This document shows positions 1-9,038 of a stretch of DNA of 34,126 bases, piece after piece; position 1 is the stretch's first letter; the number at the start of each line of letters is the position of its first letter. Source of the stretch: Ascoidea tarda (nom. inval.) (Eukaryota > Ascomycota > Saccharomycetes > Ascoideales > Ascoideaceae); assembly GCA_030560485.1 (NCBI GenBank), contig JAKTTS010000117.1:1-34126 (forward strand), read 5' to 3'. Made by a program: the position numbers and the translations under genes. A model generated the notes under the pieces. The model was not told where the DNA came from and ran no database searches. It saw only the letters and a list, made by a program, of their open reading frames with translations.

Positions 1-473
1 TAATCAAAATATGATCTAAAGAAATATTGAAAAATGTGTCGGCAATTGGGTTATTTCGGATTCAATTTTTATTTTTTGATGAAACAATTTGATATATTTC
101 TCGATGATTACCAATTAAAGTTTTAAGCAAAAAATGTTGTTTTAAAGATTGGGATTCATCGATTGTCTTTAAGAATAAATGAGAACAAAAAACTTGGATA
201 ATTTTATTATCTAGAAATAGGTCAACATATTTTTCAAAAAAAAGAATTTAAAGAAATAACGTGAGGGTTTTGTGAAAATATAATGAATAAAGTTTCATTA
301 TTAAAAATTTTAAAATTTCTGTTAATAAAGGAAATTTGTTAGATTGTAGAGAAGTTGAAATAGTAGTGAAATGGATTAATAAACAAAAGATAGTGTATTG
401 AAACCTTCCACTAAAGCTTATCAGTTAATCTCTGACAAGAGCACGTGTGCTGATTCAGCTCTGAGATTTCTTT
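1..473. other. intergenic, downstream of the subtilase gene
   Basis: This AT-rich stretch holds no open frame of note and no tRNA-like B box that I could see. Its last 50 bases turn GC-richer and carry a CACGTG at 442-447, just beyond the stop codon of the minus-strand protease. If a gene starts to the left of the window, part of this could be its regulatory region, but nothing visible shows that. Confidence 0.6.
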
Positions 474-2924
474 TTAGCACCCACAGCTGTGAGGTGATAA
501 GGTCGTTGTTGAACCCGTAGTGCTGGTTTTAAAACCAGGTCTAGACCCGGCTTTAGAACTGCTGCCATTTTCGACAGCACAGGAACAAACGTTCTCGTCG
601 CGAGCTTCTTTTGAAGCACCTTTCTGAACAACCTCGTACTGCCCAACAGAAAAACTGTCGGAGAGGAAGAGCTGCCAGTCCTCGGCCCTGAATTTGTCTC
701 CAAACACTCTCAAGCAACGGATCAAGAGCTTGTACTTTCCACTGGGTATACTTCTTCCATCAGCAAATCCTCCCAACTGCACAAACCCCAACTTGTTGAA
801 CCTCACAATGTGGTTTAAGGGAAAGCTGGTGTACTGTCCATTTTTGTCACTTGTGCTTCTAATCGACCCCTTCCATGCTGCTGCTTTGCTGGGAGGATAA
901 TCAAACATCTCCTTCTCATATTCCCAAGACACAAGATCAATTGAAAATTCTTCGCTACCATATCGCAACGCATAGTAAACTCGGATATCATCTCCAATAT
1001 TCAAATTAAATCTTTCGTCTTTTCTTATCTTTCTTAATCTTCCATCCTTTCGGGTCAACAACAATGGCATACCCTCTAACGCTGTCCAATTATAACTTGA
1101 AAGCTCAACTCCCATATATGGCACCTTCACAGTCTCGTTGTTAGTTCCACTGATTACAATCTTACCACCAAATATATTTCCATCTTCATATCGGCTCTTT
1201 GGTCCATCAATCGTTATTTCAACGCTTTCTGTTCCACCACTTGCAATTCTCAAAACACTTTTCGAAATATCAACATGCGCTTCAGCCTGTTCAAATTTTG
1301 GGAAATATTCCAATGGATATAATAGCTCATCTCTAGCTTTAACTGTAGCTCCTGATTCGTGATAAACTTCATAAACTGTTTCATTCAATTCCCCATTATA
1401 AATCTCAATCTTATGTTTGCTGTCTCTATTGCTTGTATCATTCAATTCAATAAAAGTTGAGCTCAATATCTCGGTTTTGTATTCCATAAACTTCATTGCA
1501 TTAACTATACCACTCCCTTGTTGATTCAATGGTGCGATCATCTTCTCAAATAGCACTTGATTCCCATCATAAAGTAAAACTTCATCACTGCTCGAAACCA
1601 ACCTATTCATAATTTCTATCGGTTTGGCTTGTTTATTTACGCTTAAATACAATCCAATAACTCCCGATATATATGGTGCTGCAAAACTTGTCCCACTTGC
1701 AAACCCCCATTCATTATTATATGGCCCAAATACTTTTCCTCCTGGTGCTGAAATCGTTGGATAAAAGTTATTTTCATATGTTGGTCCCCAAGATGAAAAT
1801 TCACTCATTTTTCCAAATCCTTTCCCAATTTCATTCTTAAAAAATGATAGTTCCTCTTTGCTAGAATTACTTGTAGATCCGACGGCTATCACATTTTTAC
1901 CAGATGCTCCTGATGCTGCAAAAAAGCTCCCCATATCGCCTGAATTTCCAGCTGCATAAACAACAGAAATTCTTTCACTTATAGATGATGCTAATTTCGA
2001 AATTGGCATGCTAGAATATCCTTGATCTGCTCCTAACGATAAGTTTATAACATCAACCTCATCCTCAGCTGCATCAATCAATGCTTTCATAATAATGTCA
2101 GTTCTTGTACCATCAAAACACCCAAATACTTTATACATCCGAATTTTAGATTTTGGTGCAACCCCTAACCCTAGCTTGGTTTCTTGATCCCCATTTCCAA
2201 CAATAACGTTACTAACAAACGTTCCATGCCCAATACAATCCATCGGATCTGAATCTGCAATTGGTTCTTCACCTTCCCAATTTCCAACATAATCATATCC
2301 CCATTCAACTTTATATCCATCTCCAATTCCACCACCTAATGAATCAATATCATAATTAATACCAGAATCAATAACTCCAATAGTAACACCTTCACCTAAT
2401 ATCCCCATTTCATGCAATTTATCAACACCTGTAACTAAATGAGGGTCATAGAATTTATCATCTATTCCAATTTTTTCGGCCCGAATTTCCTTATCATTTT
2501 TTGGTTCAAATAGTGGATCTTCCAATTTCATAATTCCAACAGGCCAAGCATCAATAACGTAATCAAGTTTTTTCAAATCCGATAAAATTGTTGAATTATC
2601 ATTTGTAATGTCAATGGATACCCCTGAGAAATACATTGATGATAAATCTTCAATAATGTCAGCTTTAATACCTTCATCTTTCAAAAAACTTTTCAATTTT
2701 TCACCTCTTGAACCATCTTCAGTGTTTGAATTAATATCCTCAGCGTTCATAAGATCAATTAAATTCGAATCATATTCAATAATATAATTCCCTGGAACTG
2801 TCCGATCATAATTTTCATTAATGTCAATTGCGTTTTCCGCTTCTTCTAATTCAAAAGATGTTGAAAATGACATCTTCATTAAAAGAAAAAATGGAAATTT
2901 TTTAATCAACTCTTTAATATTCAT
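474..2924 (-). CDS. subtilisin-family (S8) serine protease with Fn3-like C-terminal domain
   Basis: An 816-residue protein of the fungal subtilase group related to minor extracellular and C5a-peptidase-like proteases. An I9-like propeptide region (about 40-140, with PGNYIIEY) precedes the catalytic domain. The triad is visible as Asp186 (GVIDSG), His233 (IGHGTFV) and Ser413 (GTSFAAP), and the oxyanion Asn327 lies in AAGNSG. Residues about 490-630 look like the Fn3-like domain (fn3_5) of this family. The protease-associated (PA) insertion often found between the oxyanion Asn and the catalytic Ser is absent or very short. The N-terminus is only weakly signal-like (KKFPFFLLMKMSF), so secretion is uncertain, and a missed upstream exon is possible. 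A TATA element lies about 90 bases upstream. The last 110 or so residues are encoded by much GC-richer DNA than the rest and end in SCGC, without a GPI-type hydrophobic tail. The family call is firm; substrate and location are unknown. Confidence 0.88.
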   Translation of the reverse strand: MNIKELIKKFPFFLLMKMSFSTSFELEEAENAIDINENYDRTVPGNYIIEYDSNLIDLMNAEDINSNTEDGSRGEKLKSFLKDEGIKADIIEDLSSMYFSGVSIDITNDNSTILSDLKKLDYVIDAWPVGIMKLEDPLFEPKNDKEIRAEKIGIDDKFYDPHLVTGVDKLHEMGILGEGVTIGVIDSGINYDIDSLGGGIGDGYKVEWGYDYVGNWEGEEPIADSDPMDCIGHGTFVSNVIVGNGDQETKLGLGVAPKSKIRMYKVFGCFDGTRTDIIMKALIDAAEDEVDVINLSLGADQGYSSMPISKLASSISERISVVYAAGNSGDMGSFFAASGASGKNVIAVGSTSNSSKEELSFFKNEIGKGFGKMSEFSSWGPTYENNFYPTISAPGGKVFGPYNNEWGFASGTSFAAPYISGVIGLYLSVNKQAKPIEIMNRLVSSSDEVLLYDGNQVLFEKMIAPLNQQGSGIVNAMKFMEYKTEILSSTFIELNDTSNRDSKHKIEIYNGELNETVYEVYHESGATVKARDELLYPLEYFPKFEQAEAHVDISKSVLRIASGGTESVEITIDGPKSRYEDGNIFGGKIVISGTNNETVKVPYMGVELSSYNWTALEGMPLLLTRKDGRLRKIRKDERFNLNIGDDIRVYYALRYGSEEFSIDLVSWEYEKEMFDYPPSKAAAWKGSIRSTSDKNGQYTSFPLNHIVRFNKLGFVQLGGFADGRSIPSGKYKLLIRCLRVFGDKFRAEDWQLFLSDSFSVGQYEVVQKGASKEARDENVCSCAVENGSSSKAGSRPGFKTSTTGSTTTLSPHSCGC

Positions 2925-3014
2925 CTTTGCAGTTTAAATTCTTACTATTATTTTTTTTTTTATCAAACTAAACCAATATAAGAAATAAAACAAAAAAGAC
3001 AAAAAACTTGTGTC

Positions 3015-3022
3015 TTTTTATA
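3015..3022 (-). promoter_or_regulatory. TATA box of the subtilase gene
   Basis: The minus strand reads TATAAAAA about 92 bases upstream of the ATG at 2924, a normal yeast spacing. Confidence 0.5.
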
Positions 3023-3059
3023 TCAATTTCAACAAATGAGACACTTTAAAGAAAATTGA

Positions 3060-5055
3060 ATCATCTCCCTTTTTTTGTTTTATTTGAACTTATTCATTTA
3101 AACAGTGAATTGATATAAATTCAAAGAAAAAAAAAAATTGAAACCACCCAAGAAAAGGCACTGCTATGAATTGCTAGGTTATGTTTCTCAAAGTTAATTT
3201 GAAAACCCTAACATATCATCAAAATCTGTTTAAGTAAATCAATTCATATTTTTTTTTGCAAATGATTTGTAAAAGGCACTTTTTATCAAATTGAGAGACA
3301 ATTCTTTTATTTTTTCCCAAACTTTTATTGCAAAATATTTTGTTTATCTAGTTATTATATTAAAAATTCAGTATGTTCACTTCTTCAAGTAGTCATAAAA
3401 AATTTACAAATAGATAAAGTTTAATTATATTTTTATCAATTCACAATTGACATCACTAGGCTTTAAAAGTAATTGAATTTTCAAATCAACTTGTAATTCT
3501 TAAGAAATTTAACCAAAAAAGATAAATCTAAAAATTCAATATTAATATATGGAAACAAATAAAATTTTGCCATAAATTCAAAACTCTCACATTGTGTCTT
3601 ATTGATTTCAAATGGACTATTTGCAAACTTCAAAATAAGTTATTGTTTTAAAAAAAAACTAAGGAAATATTTTGTTAAAAGTAAAATAATCTTTATTTCT
3701 AACAGTCAACAATAAAGTATCCTTAGGAGGATAGATATATATTTAATATTGTAAAAAAAATATCAAAATGTTTAGTTCAATAATTAAAAATATTATTTTC
3801 AATATTACTTGGTCAAAATTCTAATATAGACGAAAAGAATGATTTTCTTAGAAAATTTGTTAAAACAACAAAATAAAACATTTAATCATTTCTTGAGATA
3901 AAAGATCAAATTTCAATACAAGTAAATTATTATTGAAATTCATGAATGATAATAAGTTTTGTGATTGATTTTGAGCACCCAGTAGGCTCCATGAAAATTT
4001 AAAACATTTCCATCAGTTCCATACACAGTTTTTAGATTAACTTATTTTCTAGATATAGTGGAAATTCTTTAAAATATTTAAGAAGATAGTTTTTGGAAAC
4101 TTGATAAAATAGAGGTAATTAGCAAAAACATCAGCGATGTCTTGTTGAGAAATACAAAAATCTTAACACATCAAGAATTCAAAATACTCATGGGGGGTCA
4201 ATGATTGAGTAGACTATCAACTTGGAAAACTGCCTCATTTAATATATTCTCATTATAATCTTTCAACGAGTTTTGGAATTGAAATTGATTTTGCCTCTCA
4301 GCTCATAAAGGTAGCATTTTCAAAACTAATGCTTTTAGTTATTTCAGAAAGGACAGCAACTTTGAAATTTTTTTCATTTTCTTGTTAGTTTTAAAGAATC
4401 CATATAGCTTGGATATTTTCAATGAAAAGTAATTTATGAGTGAATTTTATTTGTTTGCTTTTAATAAAGCCATTGGATGTTTTCAAATTCAAATATGGCC
4501 CAAAACTGATAGTATATTAAATAAACCATTGATCTAGCCGTAATTTTGATCAGATATTTGAATCTCAACCCAACAACATTGAGTAGTATGAAGAGTTATA
4601 AGGATCTGTTTTGTTCTAATGCTAGTGAAAAAAGTGAGAATCAAGCAACATGAAAGTAAGTGAGAAACTGAGTTACATAATCAATTACAAAGGAAAGTTT
4701 ATTCAGATTAAACATCAACCACCAAACTTGATAATTTTGCAATTATTCAGGTGAAATTGAATTTTATAGTCTGTGTGTATTAAGAAAAAAATGTACAAAT
4801 TTTTGTTGGTATTTTAGCCAAATAAATCAAGAAAAAAATACAACGAAAAGAATAAATAGAATTTTAAAAAACTTAAGCATCAAAATTAAAAAAATGAAAA
4901 TTTAAAAAAAAAATGAAGGATTAAAGAAAATTTTAAGTTTATTTTTTTAACATGCTTAAAATAAAAAACGTAGAATAAAAAAAATTTACAGATTGCTTGA
5001 AAAGTAAAAGAAAAATATTATAAGAGTAATGAAAAGAAGGAATTGGTGAATAATT
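3060..5055. other. AT-rich gene-free stretch of about 2 kb
   Basis: Between the protease promoter and the 3' end of BFR1 there is no long ORF on either strand, no tRNA-like promoter box and no clear repeat. Composition is extreme in places: 3661-3720 has 11 G/C in 60. It contains many A and T runs. It could be an origin, a centromere-like region, decayed DNA or plain spacer, and the sequence alone does not decide. Short peptide-like stretches on the minus strand near 4.1 kb are treated as unsupported. Confidence 0.6.
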
Positions 5056-6645
5056 TTAAAGATCAACATCTTCTTTCTTGGAATCGTTTGAATTAACATT
5101 GCCGTTCTTGGAATCATTTGAATTTGAATCTGAATCTGAATCATTGTCTTTATTTAGAATATTATTTTCAAGGTTTGATTTTTCAAGTTCAAGTTGTTGA
5201 ATTTCTTGATCAATTTTTTTCAATTTAAGGTTCAATTTGACAAATTTTTCATCATTTGAGTTATTTTCATCTAATTTTTTGAAATTATCTAAAGCTTCAA
5301 TTAATTCATCGATAACCCTATCACAATCATCTTTGGATAGAGGAACAGTAATGTTTAATTCGGACAAACCTAATAGTATATCAGGCTCTAAAGTAAATTT
5401 GGATGACGAAGCAGAGGAAGAATTTTGATTATGATTCTTTAAATTATTTTTATGTTTATTTTTTTTTGAAGTCTTTGAACCTTTAAAAAATATTTCTTGG
5501 TCTTTTTTAATGATTTGTAAATCATCGTACATTTCGATTTTTCTTTTTGGGATGTTTTTGTTAATAGTGTCATCTATATGATTGATAGTACTAATGTCAT
5601 TGCTATTGGAATTGAGATTGTTTAAAAGGTCATCTGGTAATTTTTTGTTGATTAAATTAGCAAAGTAACGAATTAAATTTTGAATTAATAAGCCCTTGTT
5701 TTTGTAAATTAATAAATCATTTTGAACATTTTTTTTCTTTTCAAATAAATTTGATAATTTCACTAAGATTTTTTCTTCAGATTGATATCTTTTTTGTTCT
5801 AATTTTAAATTTTTTAAAAATTTTGAGTAAGAAAGATCATAATTTTTCTTTAAAGTGGATAATTGATCGTACTTTGCATTTTTTTCATTTATCAAGGATC
5901 GTTTTGATTCAATTAAAGTATTTTTCTTCAAATAGGAAGAGCGATTTGAATCATAAATTGATTGTAATTGAGATTTATAATCTGAAAATTGGGAATTAAT
6001 TTGATTGATGTTATAGGATTTATTTAACGCTGTCAAGGCAGATTTTAGCTCACTTATTTCGGATGATTGAGCATCAATTTTTTTTTGATGAGAATCAAAA
6101 TTATTAAAATCCAACTTAAATTTTTTAAGAGAGTTAATTTCTTTTAATTTTTTTTTTCCATCAACAATTTTTAAACTGCCAGAATCCAATAAAGATTGAA
6201 TTTCGACAATTTTATCATCAATTTGATCAACAGATTTAAAGTTATAAGTTTTATACAATTTAGAACCAGATTTCAAGTTGTTTAAATCTGCAATTTTTTT
6301 TTTCAATTCCAATTCATTTGAATAAATAGAGTTTTGCAAAGAAGTTTTTTTAGAATTATAAGTATTTTGATTAGTTTTTAATTTATCAATTTTTTTTTTT
6401 AATTCGTCCTTTGAGAGGGGCTCATTGGACTGAGATGATTTGGCGTTGCTGATAGATAAATTAGAAATTTGGCCATTGATTTTTGAAAGTTTTTCGTCAA
6501 TTGATTTGATTTCCTGGTAAACAGCCTCTAAACTTTTCTTGTGAGCGGCAGCATCAGGACCTTTAACATATTTTCTTTGAGGTCTTGGGTAGTTCAGACG
6601 ATGGTCAGAAAACTCCAGCAGCGATACAAACAGAGAACCAGGCAT
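5056..6645 (-). CDS. BFR1: Bfr1-like mRNP/nuclear segregation coiled-coil protein
   Basis: A 529-residue, Lys/Asn/Ser-rich coiled-coil protein. Yeast Bfr1 binds polysome-associated mRNPs, mostly at the ER, and affects secretion and ploidy. Diagnostic parts are the N-terminal KGPDAAAHKKSLE leading into long heptad-like helices, and the conserved C-terminal block FTLEPDILLGLSELNITVP, which corresponds to the FTLEP...LAELDVTVP block of S. cerevisiae Bfr1. The start is the ATG at 6645: it lies about 105 bases below a TATA box, whereas the more upstream ATG of the same frame (6714) sits closer to it. The first 20 or so codons are odd, with four CTG codons (5, 9, 10, 17) in a genome that almost never uses CTG. 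Either this part is Ser-rich by reassignment or the true first exon differs. No other methionine occurs before the conserved region. It is divergent from PRC1. The C-terminus is an acidic Asn/Asp/Ser tail. Confidence 0.88.
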   Translation of the reverse strand: MPGSLFVSLLEFSDHRLNYPRPQRKYVKGPDAAAHKKSLEAVYQEIKSIDEKLSKINGQISNLSISNAKSSQSNEPLSKDELKKKIDKLKTNQNTYNSKKTSLQNSIYSNELELKKKIADLNNLKSGSKLYKTYNFKSVDQIDDKIVEIQSLLDSGSLKIVDGKKKLKEINSLKKFKLDFNNFDSHQKKIDAQSSEISELKSALTALNKSYNINQINSQFSDYKSQLQSIYDSNRSSYLKKNTLIESKRSLINEKNAKYDQLSTLKKNYDLSYSKFLKNLKLEQKRYQSEEKILVKLSNLFEKKKNVQNDLLIYKNKGLLIQNLIRYFANLINKKLPDDLLNNLNSNSNDISTINHIDDTINKNIPKRKIEMYDDLQIIKKDQEIFFKGSKTSKKNKHKNNLKNHNQNSSSASSSKFTLEPDILLGLSELNITVPLSKDDCDRVIDELIEALDNFKKLDENNSNDEKFVKLNLKLKKIDQEIQQLELEKSNLENNILNKDNDSDSDSNSNDSKNGNVNSNDSKKEDVDL

Positions 6646-6750
6646 TGTAAGTCTGGAGAAAAGAATCAACGGTTGTGAAGGAAGTAGAGAAGGCGAAGAA
6701 GACGAAGAAGGCAAAGAGGAACAGGCCTGGTGCTGCCGCCTCTGCTGCGC

Positions 6751-6758
6751 TATTTATA
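6751..6758 (-). promoter_or_regulatory. TATA box of BFR1
   Basis: The minus strand reads TATAAATA about 106 bases before the chosen ATG at 6645. Confidence 0.55.
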
Positions 6759-6807
6759 CTCGCTTCCGCCAGAAAGAAATACGTGGCTCCAACCGCGTCT
6801 AAATGAT

Positions 6808-6813
6808 CACGTG
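6808..6813. promoter_or_regulatory. CACGTG E-box (TCACGTG context)
   Basis: This is a palindromic CACGTG, preceded by GAT, which gives the ATCACGTG form bound by Cbf1-type bHLH factors in yeasts. It lies in the BFR1/PRC1 promoter. Binding is inferred from the motif only. Confidence 0.5.
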
Positions 6814-6845
6814 TTTTGTCACGTTTATTATTATGTAATACTACA

Positions 6846-6851
6846 CACGTG
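6846..6851. promoter_or_regulatory. CACGTG E-box
   Basis: This is a second CACGTG, 38 bases from the first in the same divergent promoter. A pair of this spacing supports a regulatory role for a bHLH factor of the Cbf1/Pho4 class. Confidence 0.5.
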
Positions 6852-7019
6852 CTGTAGTATTACCCTTCTACCCTTCTAGGCTCTTGGTGGCGACCTGCAG
6901 CTGTTGACATTTTTCTCCTTTGGGCCATGCGTTGGCCGGCGTCGGGCTGGAGCCAATCGCACGGGCGCGCTGGATAAGGTTGCTAATAACCCCATTATCA
7001 ATCCATCACCATCTTTATC

Positions 7020-7027
7020 TATATAAA
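7020..7027 (+). promoter_or_regulatory. TATA box of PRC1
   Basis: TATATAAA lies 106 bases upstream of the PRC1 start codon and is followed by a C/T-rich leader. Confidence 0.6.
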
Positions 7028-7132
7028 CCATTGCACTTCCTTTCTTTTCTCAAACTATTTCTCTTCTCTTCTTATTTTCTTCTTTTCTTCTTTTTTTCTG
7101 GATTATCGTTCTCATTTTTCCCATTTTCAACT

Positions 7133-8746
7133 ATGAGATTGTCCAACTGTTTGCTTCCAGCCCTTCTCTCTTCTTCCGTTGTTTTAGGTGCTCAGGTTCC
7201 GTTCTCTTGGGCGCCCAAGTCTGATTCCTTGTTGGATAAACTCATCAGCTCTTTGGGTCTTGATGGAATTGCCTCTTCTTCCTCGTATATCACTGATGAA
7301 ATCAGGTCTATCTGGTCCTCTTTAGAAAAAGACTATCCCTCTCTTTTGTCTAATTTGCAGTTCAAAACCTCTTCAAAGGCAAAAATAGTCAAAGATTTTA
7401 AATCAAACTACGAATCAACTCACTCCTTCGTTGACCATAATGACCCCACACTATCCAATTACAATTTGAGAATAAATTCAAATGGCCCTCTTTCTTTAGG
7501 AGTCGACACTGTTAAACAATACTCGGGGTATTTAGATGTCCAAGATGAGGATAAACATTTTTTCTATTGGTTTTTTGAAAGCAGAAATGACCCCAAAAAT
7601 GATCCAATTGTTTTATGGTTGAATGGTGGTCCAGGTTGTTCATCTTTAACTGGTTTATTTTTTGAACTAGGTTCCTCTTCAATCGATGCAAAATTACAAC
7701 CTGTTTCAAACCCCTTTAGTTGGAACAACAACGCTTCTGTAATATTTCTCGACCAGCCTGTTAATGTTGGTTACTCTTATTCTTCAAATTCGGTTTCAAG
7801 CACTATAGCGGCTTCAAAGGATGTCTTGGCTTTCTTGAAACTATTCTTTAACAAATTTCCCCAATACTCTCATTTAGATTTCCATATTGCTGGTGAAAGT
7901 TATGCTGGTCATTATATTCCTATTTTTGCTTCTGATATCCTTGATCAACAATTGGCTCCAAACTCAAATTTAAATTTCAACCTCAAATCTGTCTTAATTG
8001 GTAACGGTTTAACTGATCCGCTCACTCAATACAAGTATTACGAACCAATGGCCTGTGGTGAAGGTGGTGAACCTTCGGTGCTAACTCCTGATGAATGTGA
8101 TCAAATGTTGCAGTCTGAGCCAAGATGTCTATCGTTAATTGAATCTTGTTACAATTCTCAATCTGTTTGGTCATGTGTTCCTGCTTCAATTTATTGTAAC
8201 AATCAAGCCTTTTCAGCTTATCAAAGAACTGGAAAAAACGTTTATGATATGAGAAAGGACTGTGAAGGTAATTTATGTTACAAAGACTTGAAAAATATTG
8301 ACAATTATTTAAATCAAGATTTTGTTAAAAATGCTGTTGGTGCTGATGTCGATTATTACGAAAGTTGTAATATGGATATCAACAGAAATTTCTTGTTTAA
8401 CGGTGATTGGATGAAACCTTACCACAACGCTGTCACTAAACTTTTGAATGAAAACTTACCTGTTCTAATTTACGCTGGTGATAAAGACTTTATCTGTAAT
8501 TGGCTAGGTAATAACGCTTGGTCAAATGATTTGCCATATAAACATCACACTCAATACTCTGCAAAGTCTTTACAAAAATTCATTACAAATGATGGCGAAG
8601 AAGCTGGTGAGTTTAAAAATTATAAAAATTTCACTTTCTTAAGATTGTTCAATGGAGGTCATATGGTTCCTTACGATCAACCTAATTCTTCATTAGATAT
8701 GTTCAACAGATGGATTTCAGGTGATTATTCATTTGGTGACTATTAA
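7133..8746 (+). CDS. PRC1: carboxypeptidase Y, vacuolar serine carboxypeptidase
   Basis: A 537-residue serine carboxypeptidase (S10) that removes C-terminal residues from peptides in the vacuole; S. cerevisiae CPY is 532. The triad is Ser256 (GESYAGH), Asp450 ([13 protein letters not shown]) and His510 ([11 protein letters not shown]), within two residues of the yeast positions. The oxyanion/substrate segment [18 protein letters not shown] is intact, and the Cys-rich insertion around residues 310-390 is present. The start at 7133 is chosen because it opens a normal signal peptide ([20 protein letters not shown]) just below a TATA box and pyrimidine leader. The frame is open for 71 more codons upstream, but those would run through the promoter. 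A propeptide of about 100 residues precedes the mature enzyme. It contains no CTG codon. Neighbour BFR1 is divergent. Confidence 0.97.
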   Translation: MRLSNCLLPALLSSSVVLGAQVPFSWAPKSDSLLDKLISSLGLDGIASSSSYITDEIRSIWSSLEKDYPSLLSNLQFKTSSKAKIVKDFKSNYESTHSFVDHNDPTLSNYNLRINSNGPLSLGVDTVKQYSGYLDVQDEDKHFFYWFFESRNDPKNDPIVLWLNGGPGCSSLTGLFFELGSSSIDAKLQPVSNPFSWNNNASVIFLDQPVNVGYSYSSNSVSSTIAASKDVLAFLKLFFNKFPQYSHLDFHIAGESYAGHYIPIFASDILDQQLAPNSNLNFNLKSVLIGNGLTDPLTQYKYYEPMACGEGGEPSVLTPDECDQMLQSEPRCLSLIESCYNSQSVWSCVPASIYCNNQAFSAYQRTGKNVYDMRKDCEGNLCYKDLKNIDNYLNQDFVKNAVGADVDYYESCNMDINRNFLFNGDWMKPYHNAVTKLLNENLPVLIYAGDKDFICNWLGNNAWSNDLPYKHHTQYSAKSLQKFITNDGEEAGEFKNYKNFTFLRLFNGGHMVPYDQPNSSLDMFNRWISGDYSFGDY

Positions 8747-9038
8747 TTATCTTAAATTTCAACAATAATACACTTTTAGTTCTTGGTTTTTTGTTTTTTT
8801 TTGTTAATTTCCTTATCAGTTTCAATTACATATATACAGTATATTTGAAGGCTATGAATGATTATTCACTTTTAGAATGATTTTTTTTTTCTTTTTTTTT
8901 GTGGTGTCTTTTTTATCTGACACTTATTGTTCTTTACGAAATCAATAATTTTATAAAATTTTTAATTTTAAATCAAAAAAAAAACATGAATCCGTAAAAA
9001 ATAACCAAAATAGAAATATATATATATATATGGACATG
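8747..9038. other. convergent PRC1/ABP1 3' region
   Basis: This is the 292-base region shared by two converging genes. It is T-rich, then A-rich, with a (TA) run at about 9017-9030. It probably holds both polyadenylation regions. No gene is visible. Confidence 0.5.

Larger units (their letters stand above)
6646..7132. promoter_or_regulatory. divergent BFR1/PRC1 promoter region, GC-rich
   Basis: This 487-base region separates two divergently read genes. It holds a TATA box for each gene, two CACGTG sites, and a GC-rich core (36 of 60 bases G/C at 6901-6960). The PRC1-proximal end is a pyrimidine-rich leader (about 7030-7125) typical of yeast start-site regions. Confidence 0.7.

Noticed and set aside
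4080-4180. Peptide-like stretch on the minus strand faintly recalling an LTR-retroelement integrase
   Set aside because: It is too short and too heavily decayed to assign a family. No terminal repeats or other element parts are visible, so it may be chance.
6920-7132. Upstream in-frame extension of PRC1 by 71 codons
   Set aside because: It would run through the TATA box and pyrimidine leader and bury the signal peptide. The ATG at 7133 gives a normal CPY length.
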